Source of the DNA: Pseudoalteromonas viridis | GTDB taxonomy: Bacteria > Pseudomonadota > Gammaproteobacteria > Enterobacterales > Alteromonadaceae | Direction of reading: 5' to 3' | Length of the DNA stretch: 64,000 nt | NCBI RefSeq assembly: GCF_017742995.1 | Contig: NZ_CP072425.1 | Span: forward strand, 1,550,001 to 1,614,000 | Shown here: positions 28,343-37,735 of the stretch, in pieces | Position numbering within the stretch: position 1 is the stretch's first letter | Layout: each line of letters opens with the position of its first letter | Position numbers and translations under genes: made by a program | Notes under the pieces: generated by a model | What the model was told of the DNA's origin: nothing | What the model saw: the letters and a program-made list of their open reading frames with translations, nothing else | Database searches by the model: none

Positions 28343-30391
28343 ATGATTGCGCGCGACGGGATCAAGCACGTTGTGAAAACACTGATGGGTGGCGTTTTAA
28401 TGGGCACTACATTGTTCGCTCAGGCAATGCCGATGCTTTATGATGTCCGCTATAACCCTGTGCCCAATGGTGAAACTGAGTTACAGCTGGTATTTGATGA
28501 AAAGCTGGCAATTGAACCCAAAGTGCAGGTAATGAATGACCCTGCCCGAATCGAATTGTTTTTCCCGGATGCTGAATACGAAGAAAGCCTGGAACTGCTT
28601 AAGGTCAACCAAGCTGGGATAGAGCGAATCAAAAGCAGAATGGAGCGCGGCGGGTTTGTATTAAGTTTGGAAATGGCAGCGCTTAAACTCTATCGTACTG
28701 AGGTTAAGAATAATCTGGTGTATGTCAAGGTATCCGACCAGCCTATTCCGGTTGCCAGCGATGAGGCACAACCAGATACCCTTCACAGCGCCATGAATCG
28801 GATCCAGAATATTGATTTTCGGCGCACAGATACAGGCGCGGCGCAGATCCTGGCGTTTTTAGATTCCAGCCAGGCTGCAATTGACGTGCAGGAGCGAGGC
28901 GGACAGATCTACGCTGATTTCCATCATATCGCCATTCCGGATGAGCTGCTGTACGAGCTGGATGTGGTCGATTTTGGCACTGTGGTCAGCACGGTAGAAA
29001 CTTTCCGAGAAGAAGGTAAGAGCCGCTTAGTGATCAAGCCCAATGGCGCGTTTAAGTTCAATTACCAGCAATTAGACAATATTTTTACTCTAACGGTCGA
29101 AAAAGATGAGCGGGAATTCTCTTATGCTGATTCAAAGAACTATCAGGGCCAGCCGATCACGCTGAACTTTCAGGATATTCCGATCCGCTCAGTGTTGCAG
29201 ATAATTGCAGATACCAATAATTTTAACCTGGTCACTAGTGATTCAGTCACAGGTAATATTACCTTACGTCTCGATGGCGTACCTTGGGATCAGGCGCTGG
29301 ACGTTGTGTTACGAGTGAAAGGGCTTGATAAGCGCATGGAAGGCGCGATTTTAATGGTGGCACCTTCCGAGGAGCTGGCTGCCAGAGAAGCGAAAGAGCT
29401 GCAGGCAAAGCGGCAAGTAGAAGAGCTGGAACCTTTATACAGTGAGTATATTCAGCTTAATTATGCTAAAGCAGAGGAATTCGCTGATTTACTAAAAACA
29501 GATGAAAATTCCATTATCAGCCTGCGCGGCAGTGTCTCTTTAGATAAACGGACCAATACCTTGTTGATCAAGGATACGTCGCGCAGTATTGAAAACGTCA
29601 GACGCATGGTAGAGAAGTTGGACGTACCGGTGAAGCAGGTGCGTATCGAGTCGCGTATGGTGACCGTGTCGGACAACGTACAGGAAGACCTTGGGATCAG
29701 ATTTGGGTTCAGTGATCAGCAAGGTACAGACGCGTTTTCAGGTTCGCTGGAGGGCACCGATAGCTTATCTCGTGGCGTGATCCCTGCGTTGTCGAACCGC
29801 TTGAATGTTAATTTGCCTGTAAAAAATGATTCCGCAACCAGCCTGGGCATGCACATTGCCAAGCTGTCAGACGGGACTCTGATTGATCTCGAGCTATCTG
29901 CGTTGGAGCAAGAGAATAAGGGTGAGATTATAGCAACACCTAGCATCACCACGGCAAACCAAAAGACGGCGCGCATAGAGCAGGGAACGGAGTTCCCGTA
30001 TGTTGAATCGGCTTCAAGTGGTGCCACAACCGTCCAGTTTAAAAAAGCGGTACTGAGTTTAGAGGTCACACCGCAGATTACGCCGGATAATAAAATTATT
30101 TTAGATTTGGTCATAACTCAGGACACCCGCGGTGATACAGTACAGACAGGCAATGGCCCCGCGGTGGCAATTAACACGCAAAGGGTCCAGACCCAGGTGT
30201 TGGTAGAGAACGGTCAAACGGTTGTGCTGGGTGGTATTTATCAGCAGGAAATGACCAGTGCAGTGAGCAAGGTGCCTATATTAGGTGACGTGCCTTATTT
30301 AGGGTTCTTTTTTAGGAACACGATAGAGATCAATGAAAAGAGGGAGTTATTGATTTTTGTAACCCCTAAGATCATGCATGATTCACTCTAG
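28343..30391 (+). CDS. pilQ: Type IV pilus secretin PilQ
   Basis: The 682-residue outer-membrane secretin has a signal peptide ending near FAQAMP, N-terminal AMIN-type domains (about 25-270), N0/STN and N1 secretin domains (about 275-440), and the C-terminal secretin barrel with VPILGDVPYLGFFFR and a closing ELLIFVTPKIM. It forms the exit pore of the pilus. The ATG at 28343 with AAAGGTG upstream is preferred over the GTG at 28313 inside pilP. It ends the pil operon; aroK follows after about 150 bases. Confidence 0.96.
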   Translation: MIARDGIKHVVKTLMGGVLMGTTLFAQAMPMLYDVRYNPVPNGETELQLVFDEKLAIEPKVQVMNDPARIELFFPDAEYEESLELLKVNQAGIERIKSRMERGGFVLSLEMAALKLYRTEVKNNLVYVKVSDQPIPVASDEAQPDTLHSAMNRIQNIDFRRTDTGAAQILAFLDSSQAAIDVQERGGQIYADFHHIAIPDELLYELDVVDFGTVVSTVETFREEGKSRLVIKPNGAFKFNYQQLDNIFTLTVEKDEREFSYADSKNYQGQPITLNFQDIPIRSVLQIIADTNNFNLVTSDSVTGNITLRLDGVPWDQALDVVLRVKGLDKRMEGAILMVAPSEELAAREAKELQAKRQVEELEPLYSEYIQLNYAKAEEFADLLKTDENSIISLRGSVSLDKRTNTLLIKDTSRSIENVRRMVEKLDVPVKQVRIESRMVTVSDNVQEDLGIRFGFSDQQGTDAFSGSLEGTDSLSRGVIPALSNRLNVNLPVKNDSATSLGMHIAKLSDGTLIDLELSALEQENKGEIIATPSITTANQKTARIEQGTEFPYVESASSGATTVQFKKAVLSLEVTPQITPDNKIILDLVITQDTRGDTVQTGNGPAVAINTQRVQTQVLVENGQTVVLGGIYQQEMTSAVSKVPILGDVPYLGFFFRNTIEINEKRELLIFVTPKIMHDSL

Positions 30392-30435
30392 GCAGGCTAA
30401 AATAATAATAATGGGCGTGAAAGTTGCCTTTTGAC

Positions 30436-30465
30436 TTGAAATCACGCAGTGAATGCTGAGATAAT
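30436..30465 (+). promoter_or_regulatory. Promoter for aroK-aroB
   Basis: TTGAAA and GATAAT are separated by 18 bases, about 80 bases upstream of aroK. A GC hairpin (CCCC ... GGGG) lies between this -10 and aroK. Confidence 0.55.
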
Positions 30466-30542
30466 CCCCTCCTTAATTTTGGGGCCAGGTCGTTAGGCGG
30501 GGTTTTATTTCAAATTTTAGAGTTCGTTTGTACTAAAAAGAT

Positions 30543-31061
30543 ATGGCTGAGAAACGTAATATATTTCTGGTAGGCCCAATGGGGGCTGGTAAGAGCACGA
30601 TTGGTCGTCACATTGCGGACCAATTACATCTGGAGTTCTTCGATTCGGATCAAGAAATCGAGCGCCGCACCGGTGCTGATATCTCTTGGGTGTTCGATAT
30701 TGAAGGGGAAGAAGGGTTTCGTCGTCGCGAAGAGACCGTGATTTCTGATCTTACCGAAAAGCAAGGCATCGTATTGGCTACTGGCGGCGGCTCGGTCATC
30801 AGTAAAGAGGTACGTAACAAACTATCTGCTCGTGGTATTGTGGTTTATCTTGAGACCCCAATTGAGAAGCAAGTAGCGCGTACACAACGCGATAAGCGTC
30901 GTCCTTTGCTACAAACAGAAGAAGATTCACGCGACGTATTAGTACGTCTGGCAAACGAACGTGAACCGCTTTATAAAGAAGTGGCGGATCACGTTGTACG
31001 CACAGATGAACAAAGCGCCAAAGTGGTGGCGAATCAAATTATTGAGAAGTTAGATTTCTAA
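30543..31061 (+). CDS. aroK: Shikimate kinase I
   Basis: AroK phosphorylates shikimate at the 3-hydroxyl. The 172-residue kinase has Walker [13 protein letters not shown], the substrate-binding [11 protein letters not shown] and GGGS segments, and lid-region arginines in [10 protein letters not shown]. It is followed by aroB after 30 bases; this aroK-aroB-damX-dam-rpe-gph-trpS order is conserved in enterobacteria and relatives. Confidence 0.97.
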   Translation: MAEKRNIFLVGPMGAGKSTIGRHIADQLHLEFFDSDQEIERRTGADISWVFDIEGEEGFRRREETVISDLTEKQGIVLATGGGSVISKEVRNKLSARGIVVYLETPIEKQVARTQRDKRRPLLQTEEDSRDVLVRLANEREPLYKEVADHVVRTDEQSAKVVANQIIEKLDF

Positions 31062-31091
31062 ACATGTAGGCTAGATAGGAGGTGACAGCAC

Positions 31092-32162
31092 ATGCTTGAA
31101 TTAACAGTAGATTTAAACGAGCGTAGCTATCCTATCTATATTGGCCAAGACCTTCTCACCGATCAGGGGCGGTTATTGCAGCATATTGGCAATACACGCC
31201 CCGTCATCATTAGCAACGAGACCGTTGCACCTCTGTATCTCGATACTTTACTCACACAGTTAGATGGCAAAGCGCCGCTCCATTTTTGTATCCCAGATGG
31301 GGAGCAGTACAAATCACTGGAGTGGTTTGAACGCATCAACGCCTTTTTGCTTGAGCACAACTGTGGTCGTGATACCTGTTTGATTGCACTAGGTGGCGGC
31401 GTGGTCGGCGATCTGACCGGGTTTGTTGCAGCATGTTATCAACGCGGTGTGCCCTTTATTCAAATTCCCACAACCTTGCTGTCGCAGGTCGATTCGTCGG
31501 TAGGTGGCAAAACGGCGGTCAATCACCCGCTGGGCAAGAATATGATCGGCGCTTTTTATCAGCCGCAAGCGGTGTTTATTGATACCAACACGCTGAAAAG
31601 CTTACCAGCACGAGAATTTGCGGCAGGGATGGCGGAAGTGATCAAATACGGTCTCATCTACGACAAAGCGTTTCTGGATCTGCTCGAGCAGCAGGGGCCG
31701 GCATTGCAAAGCCTGGATACTGAGTTATTAATGCAGGTGATCCACCGTTGCTGTGCCATTAAAGCTGAGATTGTTGCGCAAGATGAAAAAGAAGCTGGTC
31801 TGCGCGCACTGCTGAACCTGGGCCATACCTTTGGCCATGCTATAGAAGCCCAGATGGGTTACGGCGTGTGGCTCCACGGCGAAGCCGTGGCCGCGGGTAT
31901 GATGCTCGCGGCTCGTCTGGCGCAGCACAGAGGTGCACTGACGGACGCTGAAGTAGCACGTATCGCAGCGTTGCTAGAGATCTATCAGTTACCAGTAGCA
32001 GCGCCTGCATCTATGACGACTGAGCAGTTCATTACACATATGCGCAAAGACAAGAAAAACAAGCAAGGTAAGATCCGCTTTATCGTGCCAACCAGCCTGG
32101 GCAAGTGTCAGCTGGTGGACGACGTATCTGATGACACCTTAGGCCAGCTAATAGGGCACTGA
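31092..32162 (+). CDS. aroB: 3-Dehydroquinate synthase
   Basis: AroB converts DAHP to 3-dehydroquinate, the second shikimate-pathway step, using NAD and zinc. The 356-residue protein has the NAD loop [20 protein letters not shown], the [20 protein letters not shown] segment, and zinc-ligand histidines in [10 protein letters not shown] and [11 protein letters not shown] near-perfect Shine-Dalgarno (AGGAGGTGA) precedes the ATG. Its stop overlaps the damX ATG (TGATG). Confidence 0.98.
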   Translation: MLELTVDLNERSYPIYIGQDLLTDQGRLLQHIGNTRPVIISNETVAPLYLDTLLTQLDGKAPLHFCIPDGEQYKSLEWFERINAFLLEHNCGRDTCLIALGGGVVGDLTGFVAACYQRGVPFIQIPTTLLSQVDSSVGGKTAVNHPLGKNMIGAFYQPQAVFIDTNTLKSLPAREFAAGMAEVIKYGLIYDKAFLDLLEQQGPALQSLDTELLMQVIHRCCAIKAEIVAQDEKEAGLRALLNLGHTFGHAIEAQMGYGVWLHGEAVAAGMMLAARLAQHRGALTDAEVARIAALLEIYQLPVAAPASMTTEQFITHMRKDKKNKQGKIRFIVPTSLGKCQLVDDVSDDTLGQLIGH

Positions 32163-33646
32163 TGCAGTCGCAAATCCTACCGAGTCGTGCCGCTCTGGTC
32201 GACCGGATTGCAATGCAATTTGAGTATGGCCAAAACCTGATCTGCCTGGTTGGTAATTCCGGGTTAGGTAAAAGCTACCTGGCCGAGTCTTTCATCACCG
32301 ACAAATATCCAGAATTTAACAAGGCATTTGTTAAGCTGGGGGCACATACCAAAGACACAGAGTTAGTGCAGCAGTTACTGGAAAACAGTTTTCGGGCTCC
32401 TCTGGTTGATCATAAGTTGTCGTTAGCCGAGAACTTTTTTGTTCTATACAACGAGCAACCCTGTGGGCCATGCCTGTGGGTGATCGATGGGGCACGTCAC
32501 CTCAGTGACGAACTCATCCAGGAGCTTCAGCTACTGGCTAAAAAAGCCCCGGATACCCTGTATATTCTTGCCACAGCACAGGCGCCTAAGATGCTGCCTG
32601 AGGCGTTGGATATTCATCTGGAACCCTTATCCTTAATAGAAAGTCGTCGACTGATGGCGATGTTTTTTCAGGAACTCCCACCCCAGGAAGATCCTATATT
32701 CAGCACCTTTTTACATGAAGCCGGTGGCAATCCCAGTATTTTGCTGGAGTGGCAGCAAAACCAGCATCAATTGACGCTGAAGTCTAAGCCGACCCTGAGC
32801 CGTAAACAATTGAATCTATTTCTTGGTGCTTTTGTGGTGATCACCACTTTGTTTCTGGTGGCTGTGGTGTACCAAAAAGACCTCACCGATCTACTGCGGA
32901 TGCAGCGGGATGTTGCCGCAGCACAAGTTGAGGAGTTACCTGAGCCAACGGTGCTGACGACTCAGGAAGCACTATCGGATAACGACAAGCTGCACGGCGA
33001 AGAAGCCGTGGCAGCGCAAAGCAGTGATGACATTCAGGCCGTGCAGCAGCACGATGTGCAATCAATACTGGGTGCATTAACTGTGGATCACCCAATGCAG
33101 GGAGATAACCAAACGAGTGAACCGGAAAAAGACAGTGGGAATGAGATAGCCAGTGGAGACGACACCAACCAGATAACTGATCAGATAACTGGTCAGGTAA
33201 CTGTTCAGGTCACTGATGCACCGACAGTGGTTGCACAGGCGCTAACCCAGGAAACTGCGGCAGAGGAGCCAGAGGCAACAGATACGCGGGAACCGATCGA
33301 AACGCCACAGCCAGCTGGCGCCTCTGAACAGCCGGGCGGGTTATCCGATAATACCTGGTTTATGGCGCAGGACAGCAATGCCTGGACCATTCAATTGTTG
33401 GCTGTCACCGATCAGGCGGTGGCGCAGCGGTATGTAGCGCAACATAAGCTAGCGCAGATCCGCATTGCACAGGTTAAACGTAACAACAAAGACTGGTGGT
33501 TCGTCACTGTGGCGCCCTTTGCGACCTTAGATGACGCAAAACAGGCGCGGGCTAACTTACCGCAAGCAGTGCTTGCAGGGCAGCCGTTTTTTAAGCGTAT
33601 CGTGCAAATTAAGCAACAAATCCAACAGTCACAAACACAAAAATAG
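32162..33646 (+). CDS. damX: DamX-like ATPase/SPOR cell division protein
   Basis: The 494-residue protein has an N-terminal AAA-type ATPase with Walker A GNSGLGKSYL (about residues 36-45), a single membrane helix at about 222-243, a long acidic low-complexity periplasmic linker, and a C-terminal SPOR domain (about 405-485) for septal peptidoglycan. In E. coli, DamX acts at the division septum. The aroB-damX-dam order supports the name. The linker contains four in-frame 12-base repeats at 33170-33217. Confidence 0.93.
   Translation: MQSQILPSRAALVDRIAMQFEYGQNLICLVGNSGLGKSYLAESFITDKYPEFNKAFVKLGAHTKDTELVQQLLENSFRAPLVDHKLSLAENFFVLYNEQPCGPCLWVIDGARHLSDELIQELQLLAKKAPDTLYILATAQAPKMLPEALDIHLEPLSLIESRRLMAMFFQELPPQEDPIFSTFLHEAGGNPSILLEWQQNQHQLTLKSKPTLSRKQLNLFLGAFVVITTLFLVAVVYQKDLTDLLRMQRDVAAAQVEELPEPTVLTTQEALSDNDKLHGEEAVAAQSSDDIQAVQQHDVQSILGALTVDHPMQGDNQTSEPEKDSGNEIASGDDTNQITDQITGQVTVQVTDAPTVVAQALTQETAAEEPEATDTREPIETPQPAGASEQPGGLSDNTWFMAQDSNAWTIQLLAVTDQAVAQRYVAQHKLAQIRIAQVKRNNKDWWFVTVAPFATLDDAKQARANLPQAVLAGQPFFKRIVQIKQQIQQSQTQK
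33170..33217 (+). repeat. Four 12-bp in-frame tandem repeats in damX
   Basis: Units CAGATAACTGAT, CAGATAACTGGT, CAGGTAACTGTT and CAGGTCACTGAT follow each other without gaps and encode QITD, QITG, QVTV and QVTD in the periplasmic linker. The unit length is a multiple of three, so copy-number change would keep the frame. Confidence 0.9.
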
Positions 33647-33683
33647 TGTAGAATCGCGCTACTTTGGGGTAACTAGTCAGATC

Positions 33684-34514
33684 ATGCAAAAAAAGACCAG
33701 AGCTTTTCTAAAATGGGCAGGTGGAAAATATGCCTTGGTGGAAGAAATTACCAAGCGCTTGCAAGCCGCAAATGAAGAGGCCGAAACTCTGGTGGAGCCC
33801 TTCGTTGGGGCTGGATCTGTCTTTCTCAACAGTCACTTTAAGCACTACATACTTAATGATATCAATGCCGACTTGATCAATCTTTACAAAGAGCTGCAAC
33901 GCACGCCCGATGAGTTTATCAGTGATGCCAGAAAGTTATTTGTAGACCTGAACAATCATCCGGACGCTTACTATGCGTATCGTCAACAGTTCAATGAAAG
34001 TGTGGATGTATATGAGCGGGCTATTCTGTTCTTATACATGAACCGCCACGGTTACAATGGGTTGTGTCGTTACAATCTCAAAGGGATTTTCAATGTGCCC
34101 TTTGGTAAATATAAACGCCCTTACTTTCCCGAAAATGAACTGTACTTTTTTTCTGAGAAAGCACAGCAGGCGACTTTTACCTGCCTGAGCTACGAGCAGG
34201 TCTTCAAGCGTGTGCCGGATAAAGCCGTCGTGTATTGCGATCCACCTTATGTGCCGCTGAGCAAAACGGCGTCATTTACCGCCTATGCTAAAGGGGGCTT
34301 TAACCTGGACGATCAGGCACAGCTTGCCAACCTGGCAGAAAAGGCCGCCTTTGAGCAACAAACGCCGGTACTTATCTCCAACCATGACACCGTCCTGACG
34401 CGCAAGATATACAGTCAGGCCCAGTTGGATGTGATCCAGGTAAAAAGAACCATCAGCCCCAAAGGGTCAGGCCGTAATCGCGTCGACGAGCTGATGGCGC
34501 TGTATCACGACTAG
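33684..34514 (+). CDS. dam: DNA adenine methylase (GATC)
   Basis: Dam methylates adenine in GATC and guides mismatch repair and replication timing. From ATG 33684 the protein has 276 residues (E. coli 278), starting MQKKTRAFLKWAGGKYALV, with the AdoMet motif FVGAGSVF and the catalytic DPPY (YCDPPYVPLS). The frame continues upstream to 33531 through damX in another frame, but the family homology begins at 33684, 37 bases after damX. Its TAG stop directly abuts the TGA of the opposing DUF2970 gene. Confidence 0.97.
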   Translation: MQKKTRAFLKWAGGKYALVEEITKRLQAANEEAETLVEPFVGAGSVFLNSHFKHYILNDINADLINLYKELQRTPDEFISDARKLFVDLNNHPDAYYAYRQQFNESVDVYERAILFLYMNRHGYNGLCRYNLKGIFNVPFGKYKRPYFPENELYFFSEKAQQATFTCLSYEQVFKRVPDKAVVYCDPPYVPLSKTASFTAYAKGGFNLDDQAQLANLAEKAAFEQQTPVLISNHDTVLTRKIYSQAQLDVIQVKRTISPKGSGRNRVDELMALYHD

Positions 34515-34700
34515 TCACAATACTACCGAGTTAACGAACCAGGCTAAGGCGATAACCAGTGCGATGACAAAGCACACGGCCAGCAAGGCGAAGGGCCAGA
34601 AGTGTTTTTGGCTGAAATCGACACGATATTTGGCTTGGCTCTGCACCCCAAACATCGCAGCAAGTACACTCTGGATAAGTATAAAGAATCGTTCTGTCAC
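34515..34700 (-). CDS. DUF2970 small membrane protein
   Basis: The 61-residue protein has the DUF2970 core ILIQSVLAAMFGVQSQ followed by a basic/acidic stretch and one membrane helix (ALLAVCFVIALVIALAWFV). The family is small, single-pass and of unknown function. The frame is open to 34778, but those upstream codons run into the palindromic element at 34746-34814. A GTG at 34700 with AGGAG 10 bases upstream fits the usual family length. It is convergent with dam with no gap between the stop codons. Confidence 0.7.
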   Translation of the reverse strand: MTERFFILIQSVLAAMFGVQSQAKYRVDFSQKHFWPFALLAVCFVIALVIALAWFVNSVVL

Positions 34701-34745
34701 GGCGTCCTGGCTCCTGTGTGAACTAAGATACCGCTTAGTATAGTG

Positions 34746-34814
34746 CATCAATACCAACTTGTCGTAACGACGTGTCACAAACGCGTGACCACATTAAGTG
34801 CGTTGGTATCGATG
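34746..34814. repeat. Nested palindromic element
   Basis: Outer arms CATCAATACCAAC (34746-34758) and GTTGGTATCGATG (34802-34814) are inverted with one mismatch. Inside lie GTCGT-a-ACGAC and GTCAC-aaacgc-GTGAC. The total is 69 bases with no coding potential. It looks like a member of a short interspersed palindromic repeat family, which must be confirmed by other copies. Confidence 0.6.
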
Positions 34815-34815
34815 A

Positions 34816-35115
34816 TTAGAATTGTGAAAACTGACTCGACGTTTGCTCGTCACCAGAACCCAGCAACAGCTCCAGTAGATCAAGATAATGAAATTGCGCA
34901 TTGCTACTGCCGCCGGTTAACCAGGCATACCAACTGGTGTGTGACTCTAGTTTGCATACATTTGCTTGTGTGTGCTGACTGGCCAAAGTGGTAGAACATT
35001 GACACATATCGTGTTTTGCAAGTAAGGCATCGTCACCATTGAACGACACCACGCCAGCAGATAAGACTACCGCAGCCGTGAACAAAAGCGTCCGTGTTTT
35101 AAGCCGACCTAACAT
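34816..35115 (-). CDS. Hypothetical small exported protein
   Basis: I do not recognise this 99-residue protein. It starts MLGRLKTRTLLFTAAVVLSAG, a basic stretch followed by a hydrophobic segment consistent with a signal peptide or anchor. The mature part has a CQC pair and another cysteine 15 residues later, a WYAWL segment and an acidic C terminus. The ATG at 35115 has GGGG eight bases upstream; the ATG at 35121 would be too close to it. It is a single gene between the palindromic element and the divergent rpe. Confidence 0.5.
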   Translation of the reverse strand: MLGRLKTRTLLFTAAVVLSAGVVSFNGDDALLAKHDMCQCSTTLASQHTQANVCKLESHTSWYAWLTGGSSNAQFHYLDLLELLLGSGDEQTSSQFSQF

Positions 35116-35291
35116 AACCATATCCCCAGTGAATAGTTATCTATAAATAGTACACTATGGATGTTTATTAAACAATCGCTTTGTCCTGTAAAAAATGTCA
35201 CTGCTCGCAAAATAAGTCCCGCTAACAATCAGGTGTTTTTAGCATTCAGATGAGTTACAGTAGCTGCTGACATTTTGTTTCAGGGGGTAGT

Positions 35292-35981
35292 ATGTCGCAG
35301 AACAATAATAATTCCGAGTTCTTAATTGCACCGTCCATTTTGTCTGCCGATTTTGCAAGGCTGGGTGAAGACGTCGCCACAGTGTTAGCCGCGGGTGCCG
35401 ATGTCGTGCACTTTGATGTGATGGATAATCACTACGTGCCAAATCTGACTTTTGGCCCGATGATCTGTGAAGCGCTGCGCAACTATGGCATTACGGCCCC
35501 CATTGATGTGCACCTAATGATTAAACCTGTAGACAGTTTAATCCCTGAGTTTGCAAAAGCGGGTGCCGATATTATTACCTTTCACCCTGAAGCCAGTGAG
35601 CATATTGATCGCAGCCTGGCGCTTATTAAAGAGCAAGGGTGTGAGGCTGGATTGGTGCTCAACCCCGCAACGCCACTACACTACCTCGATTACGTCATGG
35701 ATAAAGTGGATCAGATCCTGCTGATGTCTGTGAACCCGGGTTTTGGTGGACAAAGCTTTATACCGCAGACGCTCGATAAGTTGCGTCAGGTACGTGAGCG
35801 TATCGAAGCCAGTGGTCGCAAAATTCGCCTCGAAGTTGACGGCGGCATAAAAGTCGACAACATTGCAGAGGTGGCAGAGGCTGGCGCCGATATGTTTGTT
35901 GCCGGCTCAGCGATTTTTAATCAACCAGACTATCGGACAGTCATTGATGCGATGCGCTCAGAGCTCGCTAAGGTGGGCTAA
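35292..35981 (+). CDS. rpe: Ribulose-phosphate 3-epimerase
   Basis: Rpe interconverts ribulose-5-phosphate and xylulose-5-phosphate. The 229-residue TIM barrel has [34 protein letters not shown] with the metal-binding H and [11 protein letters not shown], and EVDGGIK near the phosphate site. Its stop overlaps the gph ATG (TAATG), and trpS follows, a conserved operon. Confidence 0.98.
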   Translation: MSQNNNNSEFLIAPSILSADFARLGEDVATVLAAGADVVHFDVMDNHYVPNLTFGPMICEALRNYGITAPIDVHLMIKPVDSLIPEFAKAGADIITFHPEASEHIDRSLALIKEQGCEAGLVLNPATPLHYLDYVMDKVDQILLMSVNPGFGGQSFIPQTLDKLRQVRERIEASGRKIRLEVDGGIKVDNIAEVAEAGADMFVAGSAIFNQPDYRTVIDAMRSELAKVG

Positions 35982-36646
35982 TGGGTTACCAGGCTATTCT
36001 ATTTGATCTCGATGGCACCTTGGTCGACAGCGCACATGACTTATATATGGCACTGAATTTAACGCTGACGGAAGTGGCTTTTCCGGTGGTCAGTCGCACT
36101 CAGGTGCTTGAGTGGGTAGGTAATGGCATTGATGTATTGGTGCAACGTGGTCTCAGTGGTAGCAATGAGATTAACGCAGAATTACCGCCGCGCTTGGTAG
36201 CAGAAGCACAGGAACGGTTTGCCGGACATTATCGTGCGCTGGTCGGTCAGTACTCTTTGCTCTACGCCAATGTCGAAACCGTGCTGGCCGCATTTAGCCA
36301 TGTCCCCAAAGCTGTTGTAACCAATAAAAGCCGCGAGTTTACGCTGCAACTGCTCGATAACCTCAATCTGAGCACGCACTTTGATGTGGTGGTATGTGGT
36401 GACGATGGCCCCAAAAAGCCTTCGGCTGAGCCACTGTTGTCTGCCTGCGAGCAACTTAATATTGCACCGCAAGACGCCATCATGGTAGGTGACTCAAAAA
36501 GTGATATTCTGGCCGCTCAGGCTGCAAAAATGCCTGTGATTGCACTTAAATATGGGTACAATCAAGGGCTGGACTTGGCTCAGTTTAATCCAGAGTACCT
36601 CTGTGAGGGCTTCTTGGATATAATCCCCATTTTAAATCGACCTTAA
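35981..36646 (+). CDS. gph: Phosphoglycolate phosphatase
   Basis: Gph hydrolyses 2-phosphoglycolate formed during DNA repair. The 221-residue HAD-family protein has motif I LFDLDGTLVDSA, motif II with VVTNKS, the lysine and GDDGPKKPSAEP segment, and the acidic motif MVGDSKSDILAA. It is coupled to rpe and 24 bases from trpS. Confidence 0.93.
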   Translation: MGYQAILFDLDGTLVDSAHDLYMALNLTLTEVAFPVVSRTQVLEWVGNGIDVLVQRGLSGSNEINAELPPRLVAEAQERFAGHYRALVGQYSLLYANVETVLAAFSHVPKAVVTNKSREFTLQLLDNLNLSTHFDVVVCGDDGPKKPSAEPLLSACEQLNIAPQDAIMVGDSKSDILAAQAAKMPVIALKYGYNQGLDLAQFNPEYLCEGFLDIIPILNRP

Positions 36647-36670
36647 ACTAAACAGGAGTAAAGGAACACA

Positions 36671-37675
36671 ATGACTAAACCAGTAGTGTTAAGTGGCATT
36701 CAGCCAACCGGTGGTATGACAATAGGCAATTATGTGGGTGCCATTAACCAGTGGCTTAAGCTACAGGAAGATCATGATTGTTTCTTTATGCTGGTTGATT
36801 TGCATGCCATCACAATACGTCAGGAACCAAGTGCCCTGCGTGATCGCGTTTTAGATGGTATCGCGTTGTATGCGGCTTGTGGTATTGACCCTGAAAAATC
36901 AGCACTGTTTGTACAGTCGCAGGTACCAGAGCACGCCCAGTTAGGCTGGGTATTGAATTGCTATGCGCAAATGGGTGAGCTGAACCGCATGACCCAGTTT
37001 AAGGATAAGTCAGCTAAGAACAGCAATAATGTCAATGTTGGATTGTTCTCTTATCCGGTACTACAGGCTGCCGATATCTTGCTTTATCAGGCCGATCAGG
37101 TCCCTGTGGGAGAAGATCAGAAACAGCACCTTGAACTGACGCGTGATATCGCAACGCGCTTTAACAACTTATATGGTGATGTATTCAAAGTACCTGAGCC
37201 GTATATTCCTGAGCTGGGTGCGCGGGTAATGAGCTTGCAGGATCCGTTAAAGAAAATGTCTAAATCGGACGACAACCCTAATGCGTATATTATGCTACTG
37301 GATGAGCCGAAGAAGATTGAGAAAAAGCTGAAAAAAGCCGTGACGGATTCAGATGAGCAGGCGCGCATTTACTTCGACCGAGAAGAAAAGCCTGGCGTTT
37401 CTAACCTGCTGACTCTGCTGTCAGTGGCGACCAAACGCGATGTGGCTGATCTGGTGCCTGAGTACGAAGACAAAATGTATGGTCACCTAAAAAAAGACAC
37501 CGCCGATGCCGTTGTAGCGATGCTAGAGCCGATGCAAGCGCGCTTCAGAGAGATCCGCGAAGATCAGGCATTGCTGGATCAGATCATGCGTAATGGTGCA
37601 GAAAAAGCAGGGGCTCGCGCAGAGCAAACGCTAAAAGCCGCTTATGAAGCGGTGGGCTTTATCCCGCGTCCGTGA
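36671..37675 (+). CDS. trpS: Tryptophanyl-tRNA synthetase
   Basis: The 334-residue class I synthetase has the HIGH-like signature [13 protein letters not shown] and the KMSKSD loop, and matches the usual length (E. coli 334). It closes the aroK-to-trpS gene series and is followed by a strong bidirectional terminator. Confidence 0.98.
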   Translation: MTKPVVLSGIQPTGGMTIGNYVGAINQWLKLQEDHDCFFMLVDLHAITIRQEPSALRDRVLDGIALYAACGIDPEKSALFVQSQVPEHAQLGWVLNCYAQMGELNRMTQFKDKSAKNSNNVNVGLFSYPVLQAADILLYQADQVPVGEDQKQHLELTRDIATRFNNLYGDVFKVPEPYIPELGARVMSLQDPLKKMSKSDDNPNAYIMLLDEPKKIEKKLKKAVTDSDEQARIYFDREEKPGVSNLLTLLSVATKRDVADLVPEYEDKMYGHLKKDTADAVVAMLEPMQARFREIREDQALLDQIMRNGAEKAGARAEQTLKAAYEAVGFIPRP

Positions 37676-37692
37676 TCAGGCTGCTCACAAAC

Positions 37693-37725
37693 ACAAAAAA
37701 GCCAGCAACTCTGCTGGCTTTTTTG
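37693..37725. terminator. Bidirectional terminator between trpS and the S24 repressor gene
   Basis: AAAAAAGCCAGCA-actc-TGCTGGCTTTTTT is a perfect stem with A and T runs, 17 bases past the trpS stop. Confidence 0.95.
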
Positions 37726-37735
37726 TGTATATGAA

